Positions 37,882 through 47,300 of a DNA stretch of 64,000 nucleotides are shown piece by piece. The notes below the pieces were generated by a model. The model searched no databases and was not told where the DNA came from. It was given only the letters and a program-made list of their open reading frames with translations. The DNA is taken from the NCBI RefSeq assembly GCF_020166515.1, contig NZ_JAINZT010000007.1:248001-312000 (forward strand), written 5' to 3'. The translations under genes and the position numbers were made by a program. Each line of letters opens with the position of its first letter. The stretch's first letter is position 1. Origin of the DNA: Robertkochia flava. GTDB taxonomy: Bacteria > Bacteroidota > Bacteroidia > Flavobacteriales > Flavobacteriaceae.

Positions 37882-37983
37882 TCAGATATTTGAGGTCATT
37901 ATTAGGTAAAAAATGAGGATGTAAATAAAATTGGCGACCAATACCACGGTATAAGCCCTTTTCCAAACTGCTTTTTCTCGCAT
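37882..37983 (-). CDS. 33-residue single-pass membrane peptide in symporter operon
   Basis: The ATG (reverse of 37981-37983) opens a 33-residue frame: MREKAVWKRAYTVV, then a hydrophobic stretch LVANFIYILIFYLI, then MTSNI and TGA (37882-37884). It sits in a tight cluster, 3 bp after the PIG-L stop and 1 bp before the symporter ATG. Positively charged N-terminal residues precede the hydrophobic helix, as in small membrane subunits of transporters. Its size and spacing make a chance frame unlikely, but expression is unproven. Homologous short subunits are known for some SSS transporters, so a symporter subunit or regulator is the best guess. Confidence 0.65.
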   Translation of the reverse strand: MREKAVWKRAYTVVLVANFIYILIFYLIMTSNI

Positions 37984-37986
37984 GAG

Positions 37987-40518
37987 CTATCCTTTTATCT
38001 TTGGTTTATTGTTGGTGTTGTTCTGCCTCAGAGACAACATATTGGCAAATAATTTATATGCCCCCGGGACCCCTGCAGGTAGCTCCCGGAAAAAACTTAA
38101 GCCGGTGTACACGTAATACCCCTTGCCATATGGGGCCACAAGAAGACTTCCTTTGACAGGATCTTCCCCGGGGTCGGAAAGGGACAGGACAGGGGTGAAT
38201 TCCTCCGACCAGGTGTCTGGAAAGTACAATCCTCTTTCCTGTACCCACCCTTCAAAGTCTTGTTTGTCTATCTTATTGGGGTAGCTCAATACCGGGTGAT
38301 CAGGTGCCAGGAATTCTACGGGAGAATTCTCATCGGTTATCCTGGTACGGGATAACTGAAGGTCATAGGGAGAGAGGTTGGGAACATTAAAACCGCGTCT
38401 GCCGGCCGTATTGTACTGAATCACCAGTGTGCCTCCGTTTTTGGCATAATCCAGAAGGTATGCCTGTTTATTTCGCAATTCATTCTCCAATACATTGTAA
38501 GCCCGGATACCGGTGACCACAGCGTCAAAACTTTCCAGATTGGCAGGGGTGATCTCTTCCGGGGTTATGGGGATGACCACGTAACCGATCTGTCTCAGGC
38601 TTTCCGGGATTTCATCACCGGCACCCATGATATACCCGATGTTTTCACCGGTTTTGCCGATATTCATTTTAACTACCCGGGCCGAAGACGGCATCAGTAC
38701 ATATTGCCTGGGAATATGGTTGTAATCGATTTCGATGAGTTCCTGGGTGTATTCTTTGTTGTTTACGGTGACAACCGGGGTCAGGGTTCCTGTACTTTCC
38801 CCTTTAGGAGGAGTAACCATGAAGTAATAGGTTTTGGTTCTTCCCTTTTCATCGATACGGAAATCCGCCGATTCCGGGGAACTCGTCCATCCCTCCGGAA
38901 GCTGAAGTCGGATCTTTCCATTAACCCCTGCAGTATGTGCGATCAATTCTACAGGGATGTGTTTGCCCTGGTTTTCATTGAAGATATAAACCTTGTCTGT
39001 GATGGCGCTCGTTACTTTGGGCAGGATCTCAAAGGGTTCATAGAGTTCTCCCCTGTCGGGTTCTGCATATTTGTAGAGTACTTGCTTTTCGAATGCAATG
39101 GGAACACCTGCAATCTCTGCCTCAAGAATTATCCTGGCAGCTGGAGGCGTCTCCGGCAAACCAACCAGATCACGGGGGGCACTGTACATACCCAGTGTAC
39201 TCTGTTCGTTTAGCCAGTAAGGGGTACTGGGGCGTCCGTCTTCGGGGACAGATAGCTTTACCGCAAACTGTTTCAGGGTATTGGGAGGAAGTGCTTCATG
39301 GAGTTCCTGGGTTTCCCCGGAAGGGAGAACCGTAACTTTTTTGAGATCGAATTTCACCTCAGACCGACTGATGACCTGGAGGTCAATTTTGAGTTCCTCT
39401 CCCGGAACACTATAGGAAGCAGGGGCGATGGCCTCGGCCAGGAAACCTGCACAACCTTCGATAAGATTTTTGATCTGGTCTGTCTTATAGGTCCTCCAGT
39501 AATCATCTTCAAGGGCATTGATGAGCTGGTAGGCTTTGAGTAATTGGGGAAGATGTACAGAAGGATCCCTGAAGTTGAAATTCTTCTCTACTTCAGATAA
39601 TATGGTTCCGATGGCTTTTCCTCCCTTAACCCTGTTCCAGCTGGTATCTATTCCGGAAAACAGATTGTTGTTTTCAGGTTGATCCCCTTTAAGGAATTCC
39701 ACATATTCCATCTCTGATCCTCTTGAACTTAGCCTTCCGAATCCCTGGCTCAGGTGCTGGCTGCTCGCAACAGAGGCAAGCTCATTATTGCTCATCCCGC
39801 TGAAGGAGTAGTAGTTTCCAATGTCAAACTTTAGAAATTGTCCCTTGTCTGCTGCCTCCAGCTTTTCTTCGCTTCCATAAAACCACCAGGAGGTATTGAA
39901 GAAGATTCGCGTCGGGTTCCAGGGGTCCACTTTACTTAACTGATCCCGAAAGGCACTGCCGTCTCCGGCCATATCAAAAGCTTCAAGACTCAACATGGCA
40001 GAAGAGGTGTGGTGGCCGTGTGTGGTACCCGGAGTCCGGTGATCAAAACGGTTGATTATAACATCCGGCCTGAATTTCCTTATGGCCCAAACTACATCCG
40101 ACAGTATGCTGTCTTTATTCCAGATGTTTAGGGTTTCTTCCGGGGCTTTTGAATATCCAAAATCATTGGCCCTGGTAAAAAATTGTTCTCCTCCGTCAAC
40201 GCCCCTTGCAGCAAGTAATTCCTGGGTTCTTAAAACCCCGAGAAGTTCACGGAGTTCACTTCCTATAAGATTTTGCCCGCCATCTCCCCTGGTAAGCGAC
40301 AAATATGCTGTTCGGGCTTTCTTTTCATTGGCTAAATATGCAATAAGCCGGGTATTTTCATCGTCGGGATGGGCTGCCACATAGAGCGCTGTTCCCAGAA
40401 AATTTAACTTTTGAAGCTCGTGATAGAGCTCTGATGAAGATCGGGTAGTCGGTTTTTGAGCAGTGATAGTGAAAATTGCCAACCACCCTGCACAGATGGT
40501 GAGTAATATCTTTTTCAT
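37987..40518 (-). CDS. secreted PIG-L family deacetylase with C-terminal extension
   Basis: This 843-residue protein has a signal peptide (1-20). The N-terminal PIG-L/LmbE domain (about 30-290) carries the zinc motif AAHPDDENTR, SLTRGDGGQNLIGSELRE and the downstream THGHHTSSAM histidines. It continues into beta-sandwich regions (about 340-610) and a C-terminal glutamine-amidotransferase-like domain (about 620-830, with SFDAVVTGIRAYNVLE and YAKNGGTLVIQYN). Such large secreted PIG-L proteins are common in Bacteroidota and are thought to deacetylate N-acetylated sugars or related compounds. It is first in an operon with a small membrane peptide and an SSS symporter, suggesting periplasmic hydrolysis coupled to uptake (inference). 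Confidence 0.85.
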   Translation of the reverse strand: MKKILLTICAGWLAIFTITAQKPTTRSSSELYHELQKLNFLGTALYVAAHPDDENTRLIAYLANEKKARTAYLSLTRGDGGQNLIGSELRELLGVLRTQELLAARGVDGGEQFFTRANDFGYSKAPEETLNIWNKDSILSDVVWAIRKFRPDVIINRFDHRTPGTTHGHHTSSAMLSLEAFDMAGDGSAFRDQLSKVDPWNPTRIFFNTSWWFYGSEEKLEAADKGQFLKFDIGNYYSFSGMSNNELASVASSQHLSQGFGRLSSRGSEMEYVEFLKGDQPENNNLFSGIDTSWNRVKGGKAIGTILSEVEKNFNFRDPSVHLPQLLKAYQLINALEDDYWRTYKTDQIKNLIEGCAGFLAEAIAPASYSVPGEELKIDLQVISRSEVKFDLKKVTVLPSGETQELHEALPPNTLKQFAVKLSVPEDGRPSTPYWLNEQSTLGMYSAPRDLVGLPETPPAARIILEAEIAGVPIAFEKQVLYKYAEPDRGELYEPFEILPKVTSAITDKVYIFNENQGKHIPVELIAHTAGVNGKIRLQLPEGWTSSPESADFRIDEKGRTKTYYFMVTPPKGESTGTLTPVVTVNNKEYTQELIEIDYNHIPRQYVLMPSSARVVKMNIGKTGENIGYIMGAGDEIPESLRQIGYVVIPITPEEITPANLESFDAVVTGIRAYNVLENELRNKQAYLLDYAKNGGTLVIQYNTAGRRGFNVPNLSPYDLQLSRTRITDENSPVEFLAPDHPVLSYPNKIDKQDFEGWVQERGLYFPDTWSEEFTPVLSLSDPGEDPVKGSLLVAPYGKGYYVYTGLSFFRELPAGVPGAYKLFANMLSLRQNNTNNKPKIKG

Positions 40519-40541
40519 ATAGGTTGGATTCGGCTTTGACT

Positions 40542-40549
40542 CAAATATA
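40542..40549 (-). promoter_or_regulatory. -7 box of the PIG-L/symporter operon
   Basis: On the minus strand TATATTTG matches TAnnTTTG perfectly and lies 23 bp before the ATG at 40518. No clear -33 TTTG lies at the usual distance. Confidence 0.55.
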
Positions 40550-40612
40550 AAAATTATGTTAAGCCTGAAGCCGTATTTAGATTTTATTTAACGCTCAATA
40601 AAATGCGAATAT

Positions 40613-41146
40613 TCAGACGCCGGAATCGTCGTCATCCATTTTGGAAACTAAGATCACACCCTTCTGCAGCAAGAGGTTGTTGGGGTAGGTGAGCAGTTCA
40701 TTCTCCTTGGTCCTCAGGTGAATATGGAACGCTTTTATGTCTTCAATCACTGCCTCTTCCGGGAAGTCCTTATCCTGAATTCTGATTCGGTCCCCGATCT
40801 TATATGGAAAGGAAAAGAAAAGGATCACGCCTGCTGTAACGTTACTTAAAATAGACCATTGTGCAAAAAGGGCAACCCCAATAACAGCAAAGACGGAAGA
40901 TAACAGTAATCCGACATCCTGAAGATTTACACTCCAGATCACGCCGTATAAACCTATGAGAACGATCCAGAAAGTGGCATTGACGTATTTGACAATGAGT
41001 CTGGTCCTGCTTGTATTTAGCTCACCAGACTGTCCGACACGCTTGACTCCTTTTGTAACAAGATACCTGATCAGCAGTAGTCCCAACAGGATAATGATCG
41101 AAGAAATGATCGAATCCTGGTATTTTTCAAAAAAATCGTAAGACAT
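40613..41146 (-). CDS. small mechanosensitive (MscS-type) ion channel protein
   Basis: This 177-residue protein has three hydrophobic helices (about 12-32, 52-70, 75-105), followed by the MscS pore/beta-domain signature FAVIGVALFAQWSILSNVTAG and FPYKIGDRIRIQDKD. It ends after the beta-domain, without the large C-terminal cage of E. coli MscS, so it is a short member. It would act as a tension- or osmotically gated channel in the inner membrane. It begins 5 bp after the upstream gene's end and is the last gene of its minus-strand cluster. Confidence 0.88.
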   Translation of the reverse strand: MSYDFFEKYQDSIISSIIILLGLLLIRYLVTKGVKRVGQSGELNTSRTRLIVKYVNATFWIVLIGLYGVIWSVNLQDVGLLLSSVFAVIGVALFAQWSILSNVTAGVILFFSFPYKIGDRIRIQDKDFPEEAVIEDIKAFHIHLRTKENELLTYPNNLLLQKGVILVSKMDDDDSGV

Positions 41147-41151
41147 ATTTT

Positions 41152-42063
41152 TTACAATCCTAAGGCGTGGTAAAGATACGTATCATTTTTTTTGTTCTTC
41201 TTCCAGTAGGCAGTTTTAATACGCTTGATTTTTTTAGCCTTGCTTTCCAGCATAACCGGGTTCTCTCCTCCGCTGGGATAGGTGTCTGTCCACGACTGGA
41301 TCTCGAAAGGGAAGGTATGGGAAAAGGTAATGGCCAGTTGACGCTTTAAGGTGGGATAGGTAAGTGTGTAGGTGTATAAATTATCTTTTTTTCTCAATAC
41401 GCCCTGCGCATTATAAGCCATGGGTTCTGCGTGCATCAGTCTGAGGTACTCCAGGGAAGGAAGCATTTTAAAAGTACCCTGGGGTAATTTTTCAGGGTCC
41501 AGGCGAATAATGGTCCAGATCTCATTTTCCATATGATTGGGTTCAAGTTCCAGGTATTGATCGGCCTCGCCTTCAAAATAGGAATGGGTGAGCAATTCGT
41601 AGACCCCGCGGTTATTAAGTTGGCTGTACACCTGACCGCACCACTCCTGTACAGAGGTATTTACCTTAAGTGCGTGCTTATCCCGCTCCAGTGGGAAAAA
41701 TGTGCTGCTCATTATCGAATACGGATATATACCGGTAAGAAAGCTTTTGGTCTGGTTCAGTTTAAGGACTTTTACCGCGTCGGAGGAGGATTTTTCAGAT
41801 TTTACCTGATCCTTGGTATCAAAAGGTTCTGTAACGTAGATGAGCACTGCATTGCCTTTTCTGACTTCTCCATACCGGGCCTGTTCCAGGCTGTAGGAGG
41901 TGATTTCTGCCTCACCTGCATTCCAGTAATCAGAAAAATTAATAGCCAAATTAAAGGGAATCTCCTTAGGAGCAAAAACACCTTTATTGGATAACCACAT
42001 AAAGCTGAAAACAAATACCAGCAGAAAAAGGAATCCCAAGAGGAGTAGCCTGGCAGATTTCAT
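41152..42063 (-). CDS. conserved membrane-anchored protein of unknown function next to Maf
   Basis: This 303-residue protein has an N-terminal hydrophobic anchor or signal (about 5-24). The body includes FNLAINFSDYWNAGEAEITSY, KLNQTKSFLTGIYPYSIMSS, CGQVYSQLNNRGVYEL and a C-terminal basic segment ending YLYHALGL. No known catalytic motif is evident. Because this family sits beside Maf it is sometimes labelled a septum-formation inhibitor, which the sequence does not support: the Maf nucleotide fold is in the neighbour. It is clustered between maf and mscS, with gaps of 36 and 5 bp. Confidence 0.75.
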   Translation of the reverse strand: MKSARLLLLGFLFLLVFVFSFMWLSNKGVFAPKEIPFNLAINFSDYWNAGEAEITSYSLEQARYGEVRKGNAVLIYVTEPFDTKDQVKSEKSSSDAVKVLKLNQTKSFLTGIYPYSIMSSTFFPLERDKHALKVNTSVQEWCGQVYSQLNNRGVYELLTHSYFEGEADQYLELEPNHMENEIWTIIRLDPEKLPQGTFKMLPSLEYLRLMHAEPMAYNAQGVLRKKDNLYTYTLTYPTLKRQLAITFSHTFPFEIQSWTDTYPSGGENPVMLESKAKKIKRIKTAYWKKNKKNDTYLYHALGL

Positions 42064-42099
42064 GTAGATTTAAGGTTTATAATTGTTTAAATGTACGAA

Positions 42100-42693
42100 T
42101 TATTCTCTAATAGCGAGTATTTTCAGATTTTTATAAAGTTCGTCCACCGGAAGGCCAACCACATTGAAATAAGAGCCTTCGATCTTTTCGATGCCTACCT
42201 GCCCGATCCATTCCTGTATGCCGTAAGCTCCGGCCTTATCATAGGGTTTGTAATGGTCTACATAAAATTCGATCTCTTCCTGCAGTAATGTTCTGAAAAA
42301 TACCCTGGTGATAGAATTAACGGTTTTCTGAAGCGAGGGGGTGGTAAAACAAACCGATGTGATCACTTCATGGGTCTGACCTGAAAGGGAACTCAGCATG
42401 GCAATAGCCTCTTCACGATCGGAAGGTTTACCAAGAGCTTTTTCCTGATGCCATACAATGGTGTCAGAGGTTATGAGGATGTCTCCTGGCTGTAACTCGG
42501 CCTTAAAGGGGAGCGATTTAAGTTGGGCGAGGTAATCAGAGATCTCAAATTTGTACAATCGATCGGGGTAAATCTCCTCCACCGGTTTCAGCCTGATCTC
42601 AAAATCCAGGTTGAGGTCCTTCAGAAATTGTTGTCTTCTCGGGGAGCCCGAAGCCAGTATAATATGATGATCCTTGAGTATTTCTTTTAGCAT
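42100..42693 (-). CDS. maf: Maf-family nucleoside triphosphate pyrophosphatase
   Basis: This 197-residue protein starts MLKEILKDHHIILASGSPRR with the Maf phosphate-binding SGSPRR motif. ITSDTIVWHQEKALGKP, SGQTHEVITSV and YDKAGAYGIQEW complete the pattern. I chose the ATG at 42693 because the upstream frame to 42729 adds residues preceding the fold. Maf proteins hydrolyse non-canonical nucleotides such as dTTP or m7GTP. It is probably cytoplasmic. Confidence 0.92.
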   Translation of the reverse strand: MLKEILKDHHIILASGSPRRQQFLKDLNLDFEIRLKPVEEIYPDRLYKFEISDYLAQLKSLPFKAELQPGDILITSDTIVWHQEKALGKPSDREEAIAMLSSLSGQTHEVITSVCFTTPSLQKTVNSITRVFFRTLLQEEIEFYVDHYKPYDKAGAYGIQEWIGQVGIEKIEGSYFNVVGLPVDELYKNLKILAIRE

Positions 42694-42911
42694 GCTCCTT
42701 GATATCTTTATACTAAAATACAAATACAATAAGAACTCTGACTCTTAAAATATAGATCGATATGGGAACGGGTAGCCTTTTGCAGGAGGAGATTTCATGT
42801 GTTTCTTCTTCAATATTATGTCAATCACATCCAGGAATGTGGTCAGTATTCGCCAAGTATTTAGATCGCCGTGTTCACTGCCTGCATTGCAGAAACCGCA
42901 ATTAATCTTAA

Positions 42912-43442
42912 TTAATCGTACCTGGCGTCTTCAGATCGCAGCCATTTCCCCTGAACTCGCATAACTTGTTCTATAATATCTCTTACGCAGCCCTTTCCAC
43001 CCTTTTTATGAGAAACGTAAAGAGAAAGGTCTTTTATTTCTGCAACAGCATCGTTAGGGCAACAGGGAAGCCCCACCATTTTCATGACATGTATATCCGG
43101 AATGTCATCTCCCATATAAACCGTGTTCTCTGATTTGATACCATAAATATCAAAGTATTCGTCCAATTGCTCCACCTTATCACCAACGCCCAGGTAGACA
43201 TCGGTTACCCCCAGGGCATTCAATCGCTGTTTTACTCCCTGGTTACTTCCTCCGGAAATAATACAGATGTTATATCCCTGTTGAATGGCCGCCTTCATGG
43301 CATATCCGTCTTTGGTGTGCATGGTGCGCAGCATCTGCCCGTCTGAGGTGATCTGGATGGTTCCGTCTGTTAATACGCCGTCCACATCAAAAACAAAGGT
43401 GGTGATGTGTTCCAGGTACTCTTTATAGCTTTTCTCGCTCAT
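42912..43442 (-). CDS. KdsC-like HAD-family phosphatase
   Basis: This 176-residue HAD type C0 protein has the nucleophile motif TFVFDVDGVLTDGTI, GYNICIISGGSNQGVKQR, a conserved Lys in the VYLGVGDKVEQL region and YMGDDIPDIHVMKMVG. It lacks a cap domain, as KdsC does. It probably dephosphorylates 3-deoxy-D-manno-octulosonate 8-phosphate for lipopolysaccharide core synthesis; nonulosonate-type phosphatases are alternatives. The ATG at 43442 (MSEKSYK) is preferred over 43451, and it overlaps the upstream gene by 20 bp. Confidence 0.85.
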   Translation of the reverse strand: MSEKSYKEYLEHITTFVFDVDGVLTDGTIQITSDGQMLRTMHTKDGYAMKAAIQQGYNICIISGGSNQGVKQRLNALGVTDVYLGVGDKVEQLDEYFDIYGIKSENTVYMGDDIPDIHVMKMVGLPCCPNDAVAEIKDLSLYVSHKKGGKGCVRDIIEQVMRVQGKWLRSEDARYD

Positions 43443-44187
43443 AGGTAGCAATAATTGAAGTCGTTAATGTCTTGTAGATCTCCTCCAGGGAAGATCCCTT
43501 TAGTTGAAGCAGCTGCGAATTTAATGTTTTTTGATCATTTCTGCGAGCCGGACCTGTCTGTGCCTCGTAGGGAGGGATATTTTGAATTTTCAGGGCAGTT
43601 TCTGATATCAATGGATGAAGAATGTCAAAAGGGATGTCGTGTTCCCTGCAATAGGATTCCCCCAGATAATACAGGTGATTCACAAAATTATTCACCAGGA
43701 CAGCGGCGAGGTGTAGTCTTTTTCGCTGTTCACTGCTGAGACTGTATACCCTGTCCGAAAGCTCTCTGGCCAGGGCCGTAAGCAGTTCAATATCATCTTC
43801 CTTTTCGGCTTCCAGGCAAAAAGGAACCTCAGACCATTCTACAGCTTTATCAGGGCTGAACGATTGAAGGGGGTAAAATACCCCTCTCCGCTGAGCTGCA
43901 CTTAAAGCAGTCATCGGGATGCTTCCGGAGCAGTGAACCACCAGGCGATTGCGAAAAGGAAGGTCATTGCTAACCTCACCAATGGCATCATCACTTACAC
44001 AGATCAGGTAGAGATCCGCCGGTAACAACTCTTTCATATCGAAGGTTACCGGACAGGGAAAAGAAGAGGTTTTGAGCTTTCCGTTCCTGCAAAAGATCTG
44101 TACGACCTCGAAATTGTCTGTGCCTGCAATGGCTTTGGTAAAGGCCTGCCCTACGTTTCCAAATCCTATGATGACCACCGATTTCAT
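43423..44187 (-). CDS. Rossmann-fold DUF2520 oxidoreductase-like protein
   Basis: This 254-residue protein begins with the dinucleotide motif VVIIGFGNVGQAFTKAI. It continues with the NADP-oxidoreductase-like CVSDDAIGEVSNDLP and VVHCSGSIPMTAL, then a helical C-terminal DUF2520 domain (about 125-254) with LAAVLVNNFVNHLYYL. It resembles pyrroline-5-carboxylate or F420-dependent reductases in fold. The substrate is unknown. It overlaps the KdsC-like gene, so they are co-transcribed. Confidence 0.85.
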   Translation of the reverse strand: MKSVVIIGFGNVGQAFTKAIAGTDNFEVVQIFCRNGKLKTSSFPCPVTFDMKELLPADLYLICVSDDAIGEVSNDLPFRNRLVVHCSGSIPMTALSAAQRRGVFYPLQSFSPDKAVEWSEVPFCLEAEKEDDIELLTALARELSDRVYSLSSEQRKRLHLAAVLVNNFVNHLYYLGESYCREHDIPFDILHPLISETALKIQNIPPYEAQTGPARRNDQKTLNSQLLQLKGSSLEEIYKTLTTSIIATYEREKL

Positions 44188-44332
44188 ACTGCGAAAATAC
44201 TATTATAATTTTTTCCAGCCATCAGGATCCGGTAAAACCGGCCAGATCTCCCGGTCAGGCCATGATAACAGGGGCTTATGGAGCATTTAATATATCGATG
44301 TTAATATGAGGTTCTTTCTCTTATAAATACAC

Positions 44333-44340
44333 TATTTTTG
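44333..44340 (+). promoter_or_regulatory. -7 box of ccsBA
   Basis: TATTTTTG perfectly matches TAnnTTTG and lies 29 bp before the ATG at 44370. A TTCTTTC about 20 bp upstream is a poor -33 match. Confidence 0.6.
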
Positions 44341-44369
44341 CACACTGAAATTTCAATCTGTTACCCGTA

Positions 44370-47300
44370 ATGATGGATGCGCTTAAGAAGATACTCTTCT
44401 CTACACGTTTGATGGCTATACTATTCGTTGTTTTTGCTACCGCAATGGCATTTGGAACGTTTATAGAAAGCTGGTATAGTACCGAAACTTCCAAGATCTG
44501 GATCTACAACAGCTGGTGGTTCGAGGTGATCATGGTATTTTTTGTTATCAATTTCATTGGAAATATCAAGAGATATCGCCTGTGGAGCAAAGACCAGTGG
44601 GCGGTGCTTTTGCTACACCTGTCTTTTGTCCTTATTATCCTGGGCGCATTTGTAACCCGGTATATTGGTTTCGAAGGGGTTATGCCCATCAGAGAAGGGA
44701 GTAGTACAGATTTTATACTGACCGAGAAAAAATATGTGACGGCGTTTATAGACGGAGAGATCGATGGGGAGCCCAGAAGGCGGGCTTTACAGGATGAGAT
44801 TATGGTAACCCCCGAGGCTGTCAGTGCCTCCCTGCCTTGGAAGTCAGATTTCAACGGGGAACCTTTTGAGATCAGTTACGCCGGATTTATAGAAGGAGCG
44901 GAAGAGGGATTGATCCCATCAGAAGATGGAGATCTTTACCTGAAGATCGTGGAAGCGGGCGGAGGCAACCGCCATGATCATTATTTAAAAAGCGGGGAAG
45001 TCGCCAGTATACATAACGTGCTCTTTGCCTTGAATAAACCCACTCCGGGAGCTGTGAATATTACCCTCAATGATTCAGTGAGTACCCTGGAGTCTCCATT
45101 TGAAGGCGAGTTCATGAGAATGGCTGACCAGTTAAAGGGGCAGGTGGTGGCCGATAGCGTTCAGCCTTTAATGATGCGTTCGCTCTACAATACAGCGGGA
45201 ATGCAATTTGTATTTCCCGACCCATTGATCCGCGGTACCTATGGAGTGGTAGAGGCGGAAGAAAAGACCGAGAATCAACAGGATGCCCTGATACTTAATG
45301 TTACCTCCGGGGGAAAGACCAGGCAGGTAAAACTTCTCGGTGGAAAAGGTTTTATCAATGATCCGGTAAGCGTGTCATTGGGTGGTCTTGATTTTAACCT
45401 CTCATATGGTTCTATCAGGCATCAGTTGCCTTTTTCCATCAAACTCAATGATTTTATAGCAGAGAAATATCCGGGTACCGAAAGAGGGTATTCCTCTTTT
45501 ATGAGCAAGGTAACGGTAAACGACGATCGCAGTTTTGATTATGACATCTATATGAATCACGTTCTTGACCATAAAGGGTACAGGTTCTTCCAGTCCAGTT
45601 TCGATCCGGATGAAAAGGGGACGGTACTTTCAGTAAATCACGATCAATGGGGAACATGGATCACCTATATCGGGTACTTCTTACTCTATCTCGGATTGAT
45701 GGGGATCATGTTCTTCGGAAAGACCAGGTTTAAAGATCTGGGCGTTCTCCTGGAAAAGGTAAAGGCTAAAAAGCAGGCCATGGCAGTTGTTTTCCTTTTG
45801 TTCGCCTTCCAGGTAGCCGGTGCCCAGAACCAAGCCGAACAGGATCATGACCATACGGGGCACGATCATGAGGAAACCGCTATGATCATGCCTACACAGG
45901 CCCAGGTCGATTCGCTGTTACAAGCTACCAGGGTGAGTAAGGAGCATGCCGCTAAATTTGGGAAATTAGTGATCCAGGATGAGCGAGGGCGAATGAAGCC
46001 GGTGAATACGTTTGCCTCTGAGCTTCTGCGAAAATTGAGCAAGAGTAACGATTTTAAGGGGATGGACGCTAACCAGGTCGTGTTATCGATGCTTCAGAAC
46101 CCCGGACTTTGGTATAATGTGGATTTTATCTATATCACCAAAAAGAATGACAGCATCCGCAAGATCATTGAGGTACCTGAAGACCAGAAATTCGTAAAGG
46201 CGGTTGATTTCTTTGATGGAACCTCCTATCGTCTTTCCGGATATCTTCAGGAGGCCTATGCAACGAATACACCCAACCAGTTCCAAAAAGGGTTCAGGGA
46301 ATTCGATCTGAAACTGGGCTTGCTTAACCAGGCATTAGGAGGGGACATTCTCAGGATTTATCCCTTACCCGGAGACGAAAACAATAAATGGGTGTCTGCT
46401 CCCGAGTTTGCCAAAGGGGAGTTTACCGTTAAAGATTCGCTATATGCCAACTTTATTAAAAACTCACTCCCATTTTATGTGATGAGTTTGCGTAAGGCCA
46501 GAGTCACAGGCGATTACAGCGAAGCTGATAATATACTTCAGGCTCTGCACAGAAATCAGGAGAATTACGGGTCAGAGGTTATGCCTAGTACCACCAAGGT
46601 GGAGACAGAGATCCTTTACAACGAGGTGAACCTGTTTGAAAAACTTCTGGTGTATTATATGCTGTTCGGGGTGGTTATGTTTGCCCTGATTATTCTCCAG
46701 ATCTTCCGGGATGCGAAATGGATACGCTGGGCGATACTCGCCATGAAAGGAGGTATCTTTTTACTGTTCCTGCTGCAAACGGCCGGATTAGGCGTGCGTT
46801 GGTACATTAGTGGCCATGCTCCCTGGAGCGATGCTTACGAGAGTGTACTGTATGTTGCGTGGAGTACGATGGCACTCGGACTGGCCTTTGCAAGAAAGAG
46901 TGATCTTACCATTGCGGCTACCGCATTTGTAACGGCGATCATACTTTTCGGGGCCCATATGAACTGGCTCGATCCGGCTATTGCCAATCTACAGCCCGTA
47001 CTTGACAGTTACTGGTTAATGATACACGTGGCGGTTATTGTGGGGAGTTATGGGCCGTTTACCCTCGGGATGATTCTCGGAGTGGTTTCCCTGTTTCTTA
47101 TGATCTTTACCACCTCTTCCAATAAAAAGAAGATGGAACTGAATATCCAGGAGTTGACCGTTATTAATGAACTTGCCTTAACAGTAGGGCTGGTTATGCT
47201 TACCATTGGTAACTTCCTCGGTGGACAATGGGCTAATGAGAGTTGGGGTCGCTATTGGGGTTGGGACCCTAAAGAAACCTGGGCCCTGATCAGTATCATG

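Noticed and set aside
37987-40518. Identification of the large PIG-L protein as a bacillithiol enzyme
   Set aside because: It is secreted and far larger than BshB, with extra domains; the cytoplasmic BshB1 is encoded at 53518.
40836-40845. GTAACGTTAC inside the MscS gene as a sixth Crp/Fnr site
   Set aside because: The two half-sites have no 4-bp spacer and lie in coding sequence with no promoter box at the right distance.
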